A stretch of 60,308 bases of DNA from Bacillota bacterium. GTDB lineage: Bacteria; Bacillota; UBA4882; UBA8346. The DNA lies in NCBI GenBank assembly GCA_029974635.1, contig JARKQY010000025.1, positions 1 to 60,308 of the forward strand, in the 5' to 3' direction. The translations under genes were made by a program, and so were the position numbers. Shown here piece after piece: positions 57,398 through 60,308 of the stretch; positions within the stretch are counted from its first letter, which is position 1; every line of letters starts with the position of its first letter. The notes below the pieces were generated by a model. It did not search any database. It was not told the origin of the DNA and saw only the letters and a program-made list of their open reading frames with translations.

Positions 57398-58924
57398 TCA
57401 GTTCACCCCCCTGCTGTAGTAGGCTGCACCACGCAGATTGTCATGGACTACAGGTTGAAGGGAAACTTGCTCCGAAAGGGCTGTTAAATCTAAGTTTTTT
57501 TCCAGAATAGATAAAACGCTTCGATAGGAGATCGCTCCAAAAGCCAGTGCCCGTTTGGCGGCGTTCTCGACCCGCTGGGGAGTATAATTTCCAGCCAGAC
57601 GGATAATGCCCATACATGAGCGATATGCCTGTTCCGGATGCTCCTTTCGGGCCATGATCTCCCGGACCAAATTAGCGGTATGGGGACCGATGGTCGTCGA
57701 CCAATGGACAATCCGTTCCGGTGTCCATTCGCCGAGTTTTCGATGGTTTGACGGCATATGGTCAGGTAAGGTTGTATAGTGATATTTTCTCGTGGTTTGC
57801 CGTGGATGGGATGCAATCCGCCGGTTTCGGTGGAAGACTTCCACTACTTTGGCGGTAACCCGTAAATCGACTTCTTGTTTTGCCAGTTGATACGGGACGC
57901 TGTAGAAATTCTTTTCGAGTTCAATGTGATAATCCACGTTTACCTTGGCCCGTTTCCAGACCGCAAACTCGTAAGGTTCAGCAGGAAGAACCTTTAATGC
58001 GGGTCTTTCAATTGTTTCGAACAATGTTCTTCTGGAGCCTTCCCGCTTTTGAAAAGGCCGGTTATTGGCTTCTTCCATAAGCTTTTGAACGATGTCCTTG
58101 AGTTCATAAAGGCTGAAAAAAGTTTGGTTGCGAAGTTTGGCAATGATCCATCGTTCAACGTCCTGAACTTCTTTTTCCGCAGGTGCTTTGTCTTTCGGTT
58201 TTCGAACTCTGGCCGGAATGATGGCCGAACCGTAATGTTGGGCCATTTCAAGATAAGTGGGATTAATCTCCGGCTCGTAATAGCAGGGCTTTTTTACGCC
58301 ACTTTTCAGGTTGTCTGGGACGATGATTTCCGTGACTCCCCCAAAGTATTCGAAAGTATGGACGTGCGCCTGAATCCATGAGAAAAGATCTTGTGAGAGG
58401 AACGGTTCAGTGTAGAACATGTTACTGGCGCCAAGAACAGCAACAAAGAAATATGTATTTAAGACTTCACCGGTTTTTTGATCGATGACCGGTATCGTGA
58501 GTCCAGCCCAATCGACGAACATTTTCTCTCCGGCACGATGGATCTGATGCATGGAGATGTTACGAAGCTTGCGCCAGGTCGCGTAATGGTCGCAGAACTG
58601 AGTGTACTGAAGACCATCGGGATACTGTTCCTTATACTCTTGCCAAAGGAGCTGTAATGTGACACCTTTACGCATCAATTCTTTATGAATGAATTCATAG
58701 TCAGGCAGAAGTTTCTTACTTAAGTTGATTTCTTGAGGATACAGCTTGGATTCAAGTTCTGTATCATCCATCCGTAAAACTTCCGGCCAACTCAGGTTCT
58801 TTTCTTTGTATCGATCAACTATTGCTCCAACGGTTGTTGGTGAGCAATGACAGCTTTGGGCGATTTGACGGTTGCTTAATTTACCTTCATGGATTAAACG
58901 TAATATTTCACGGATATTGATCAT
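57398..58924 (-). CDS. istA: IS21 transposase IstA
   Basis: 508 aa from ATG 58924, chosen because GGAGG lies 7 nt upstream. Helix-turn-helix (ILRLIHEGKLSNRQIAQSCHC), then the DDE catalytic core: MFVDWAGLTIP with the first Asp, EIIVPDNLKSGV with the second, and KAPAEKEVQDVERWI with the Glu. C-terminal Mu-like part is intact. It is 2 bp from istB, the standard IS21 order. Confidence 0.93.
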   Translation of the reverse strand: MINIREILRLIHEGKLSNRQIAQSCHCSPTTVGAIVDRYKEKNLSWPEVLRMDDTELESKLYPQEINLSKKLLPDYEFIHKELMRKGVTLQLLWQEYKEQYPDGLQYTQFCDHYATWRKLRNISMHQIHRAGEKMFVDWAGLTIPVIDQKTGEVLNTYFFVAVLGASNMFYTEPFLSQDLFSWIQAHVHTFEYFGGVTEIIVPDNLKSGVKKPCYYEPEINPTYLEMAQHYGSAIIPARVRKPKDKAPAEKEVQDVERWIIAKLRNQTFFSLYELKDIVQKLMEEANNRPFQKREGSRRTLFETIERPALKVLPAEPYEFAVWKRAKVNVDYHIELEKNFYSVPYQLAKQEVDLRVTAKVVEVFHRNRRIASHPRQTTRKYHYTTLPDHMPSNHRKLGEWTPERIVHWSTTIGPHTANLVREIMARKEHPEQAYRSCMGIIRLAGNYTPQRVENAAKRALAFGAISYRSVLSILEKNLDLTALSEQVSLQPVVHDNLRGAAYYSRGVN

Positions 58925-59350
58925 GGTGAGCCTCCTGTTCATGTTCGGATGCAGCCTCCTCAAAGATTCTCCTTGAATCTTCGAGAAAGACTTGGAAATC
59001 TCTTTCGCTTGCTCCGAACATGTCCAAGAAGGACTGTCCAGTTTATACCGGAACAGGTGTCCACTTTCAACCGGAACGGGTGTCCAGTTTAACCCGGAAT
59101 CACTGTCCACTTTCCGCCGGAATCACTGTCCAGTTTGCTCCGAAATATGCATCAGGGCCGATCACCTTGATTGATACGGGTGGTATCCACGTTCCACCCT
59201 TCCCTCTTTGCTTTAAAACGTGGCAAATGGCTTTTAGGAGAGCCTAAAAAAATAACGTGGAGGCATCACAACAATGACATTATACGCAAAAAATGACGAA
59301 ATTCGCAAGATTACCATGATGAAGAAAAGAGCCTTGCATTTTACAGAGGA
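58925..59350. other. IS21 right end and leader of the plasmid initiator
   Basis: To 59151 this is the IS21 end with five terminal repeats. After it, GTGGTATCCACG and GTTCCACC form small inverted repeats, then a 26-codon frame (59274-59354, MTLYAKNDEIRKITMMKKRA) ends in ATGA overlapping the initiator start at 59351. GTGGAGGCATC is its Shine-Dalgarno. Confidence 0.55.
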
Positions 59351-60037
59351 ATGAAGCCGGTTTGGGACGATACAACATTGTCACTTGAAGCTGTGGCGAT
59401 TCACACGATTTTACTTGATAGACTGTGTCTGTCTTATCGTCCAGAAAACATTGAAAGACACACTGACGCGAACGGAAATGTTTGGTGTAATTATGACCTG
59501 GACGAGCTAACCAAAATGATTAGGGTAAAAAGTCACAATACCACGAAAAAAGCTATTGATGAGTTGGAAAATAAAGGATATATAAACGTTTCAAGGCTTC
59601 GCGGTGTCTCAAACCGTTACTATATAACAAACTTGAATGAAGTAAGTCACCAGATGACTTCCTCAAAACAAGGAAGTCATCTGGTGACTACCTCTGAAGA
59701 TAGGAAGTCAAAAATTGACTATGAGGAAGTCAAAGAACAAACGGAAGGTAGTCAACAAATGACTATGAGGAAGTCACCTGCTGACTACCTAGGAAGTCAC
59801 CCAGTGACTACGAACGATACTGAATTAATAAGACTTCTTAATGATACTAAAGATCTAGATCTATCAAATGCTAAAGATCAAGATCTTATTCCCAGTCACA
59901 ATTTGACCCCTTTATTTACCGAGTCACAAGATGAGGCTCTTTCTTCCAACCAAGACCTTGATTCATTGAATAATGATGGATCAGGCTACAGTGAGCCGGT
60001 AGCCGAGCAGCTACAAAACAACTGTCCGAGCCGGTGA
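59351..60037 (+). CDS. RepA_N-type replication initiator, 5' end possibly frameshifted
   Basis: 228 aa. LSLEAVAIHTILLDRLCLSY, NVWCNYDLDELTKMIRVKSH and KAIDELENKGYINVSRLRG, YYITNL match the winged-helix N-domain of RepA_N plasmid initiators. The second half is acidic and low in complexity because it is encoded by iterons. The expected N-terminal FYRGMKPVW starts one frame away from the 26-codon ORF upstream, so a one-base lesion near 59335 may have split the gene. Confidence 0.7.
   Translation: MKPVWDDTTLSLEAVAIHTILLDRLCLSYRPENIERHTDANGNVWCNYDLDELTKMIRVKSHNTTKKAIDELENKGYINVSRLRGVSNRYYITNLNEVSHQMTSSKQGSHLVTTSEDRKSKIDYEEVKEQTEGSQQMTMRKSPADYLGSHPVTTNDTELIRLLNDTKDLDLSNAKDQDLIPSHNLTPLFTESQDEALSSNQDLDSLNNDGSGYSEPVAEQLQNNCPSR
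59643..59820 (+). repeat. Iteron-like repeats inside the initiator gene (candidate oriV)
   Basis: At least six copies of a 22-bp partly palindromic unit with consensus AGGAAGTCA-N5-TGACTAYS (for example near 59668, 59701, 59750, 59766 and 59789). RepA_N plasmids carry their origin within the central part of repA as tandem iterons, and this matches that layout. Confidence 0.75.
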
Positions 60038-60184
60038 TAAAATGTATAAAAACGGTGATAAAAAAATGTAGGTTTGTGGCGAGGAGGGATAGCATATGAT
60101 AGACTCTTTTCCGTCCATATTTGGAGCGGAAAGGGTGTCTTAATGAAAGGAGCAAATTGGATGGATATGATATTAGAATAAAAA

Positions 60185-60308
60185 AGTAGACACCAGATCG
60201 TGGAAACCTTAAAATGAAAACAGAAGAAGGGAGCCACGAAATGGGAAAAGTGCCGCAATATAGCGAAGAGTTTAAAAGAAACATAGTAACGTTGTATCGT
60301 TCAGGGAA
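60185..60308 (+). mobile_element. Left end of an IS3-family element, cut by window end
   Basis: AGTAGACACCAGATCGTGG resembles an IS150-like terminal repeat, followed by a short leader with GAAGAAGGGAG and an OrfA start. The right part is beyond the window. Confidence 0.6.
60241..60308 (+). CDS. IS3-family transposase OrfA, partial
   Basis: MGKVPQYSEEFKRNIVTLYR is the start of the helix-turn-helix (HTH_Tnp_1) OrfA protein. Only 22 codons fall within the window. GAAGGGAG precedes ATG 60241. Confidence 0.75.
   Translation, partial: MGKVPQYSEEFKRNIVTLYRSG

Larger units (their letters stand above)
56522..59151. mobile_element. IS21-family insertion sequence, complete
   Basis: Terminal inverted repeats TGCATATTTCGG (56522-56533) and CCGAAATATGCA (59140-59151), flanked by the 5-bp direct repeat TCAGG (56517-56521 and 59152-59156). 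Inside each end are several copies of AAACTGGACA / TGTCCAGTTT spaced about 23 bp (four at left, five at right), the multiple terminal repeats bound by IstA. It carries istA and a broken istB. Confidence 0.93.

Overview
The window comes from a spore-forming member of the Bacillota, most likely a Clostridia-like anaerobe. The evidence is two complete gerA-gerB-gerC spore-germinant receptor operons, Gram-positive ribosome binding sites and sigma-A type promoters. Most of it is a mosaic of mobile DNA built around a tRNA-Ala(GGC) 3' end.

Region 1 (1-7.3 kb) is an expanded family of lipoprotein genes. SUMF1/FGE-type lipoproteins alternate with small stand-alone receiver-like proteins (331, 2234, 4674), and each unit is bounded by the same terminator and promoter block. 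A seven-repeat propeller-like lipoprotein and two decayed copies follow.

Region 2 (about 7.4-53.3 kb) is an integrated element with both ends visible. A serine integrase lies beside a 12-bp core at 7415-7426, and the same core recurs at 53302-53313. Joining the inner flanks rebuilds a roughly 54-bp attP with inverted arms and restores a different C-terminus to the integrase. The left part is phage-like: repressor, Cro-like protein, SNF2 helicase, primase-helicase, VRR-NUC nuclease, a toxin-antitoxin pair and RadC. The right part is a leftward late operon: endolysin, holin, terminase, portal, scaffold, P22-like coat, connector and a few tail-type proteins. A rightward early block and a phage tRNA-Met follow. 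A shared operator (YTGCA-AGCG-TGCAR) occurs at both ends and supports one regulatory unit.

Between these phage arms (20.7-34.0 kb) sits host-type DNA: an arsenite-permease fragment, nitronate monooxygenase, two divergent ger operons with a TetR regulator between them, rpoZ, and an extra N-terminally short gerA. It is either cargo or a captured chromosomal segment. No tail-tube or tape-measure gene is visible, and a 2-kb non-coding repeat array interrupts the late region, so the phage may be defective.

Region 3 (53.3-60.3 kb) starts with the terminator that would have followed the tRNA. It then holds a tyrosine recombinase with altered catalytic residues, a coiled-coil protein, an AT-rich secreted chimera, an unidentified structured RNA, a complete IS21-family element with a 5-bp target duplication and broken istB, a RepA_N-type plasmid initiator with internal iteron-like repeats, and the start of an IS3-type transposase.

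The candidates most worth following are the ger cluster inside the prophage, the integrase whose C-terminus changes on integration, the repressor-controlled initiator-like tRNA, the PD-(D/E)XK nuclease-helicase next to attR, and the repeat array at 36.7-38.7 kb.
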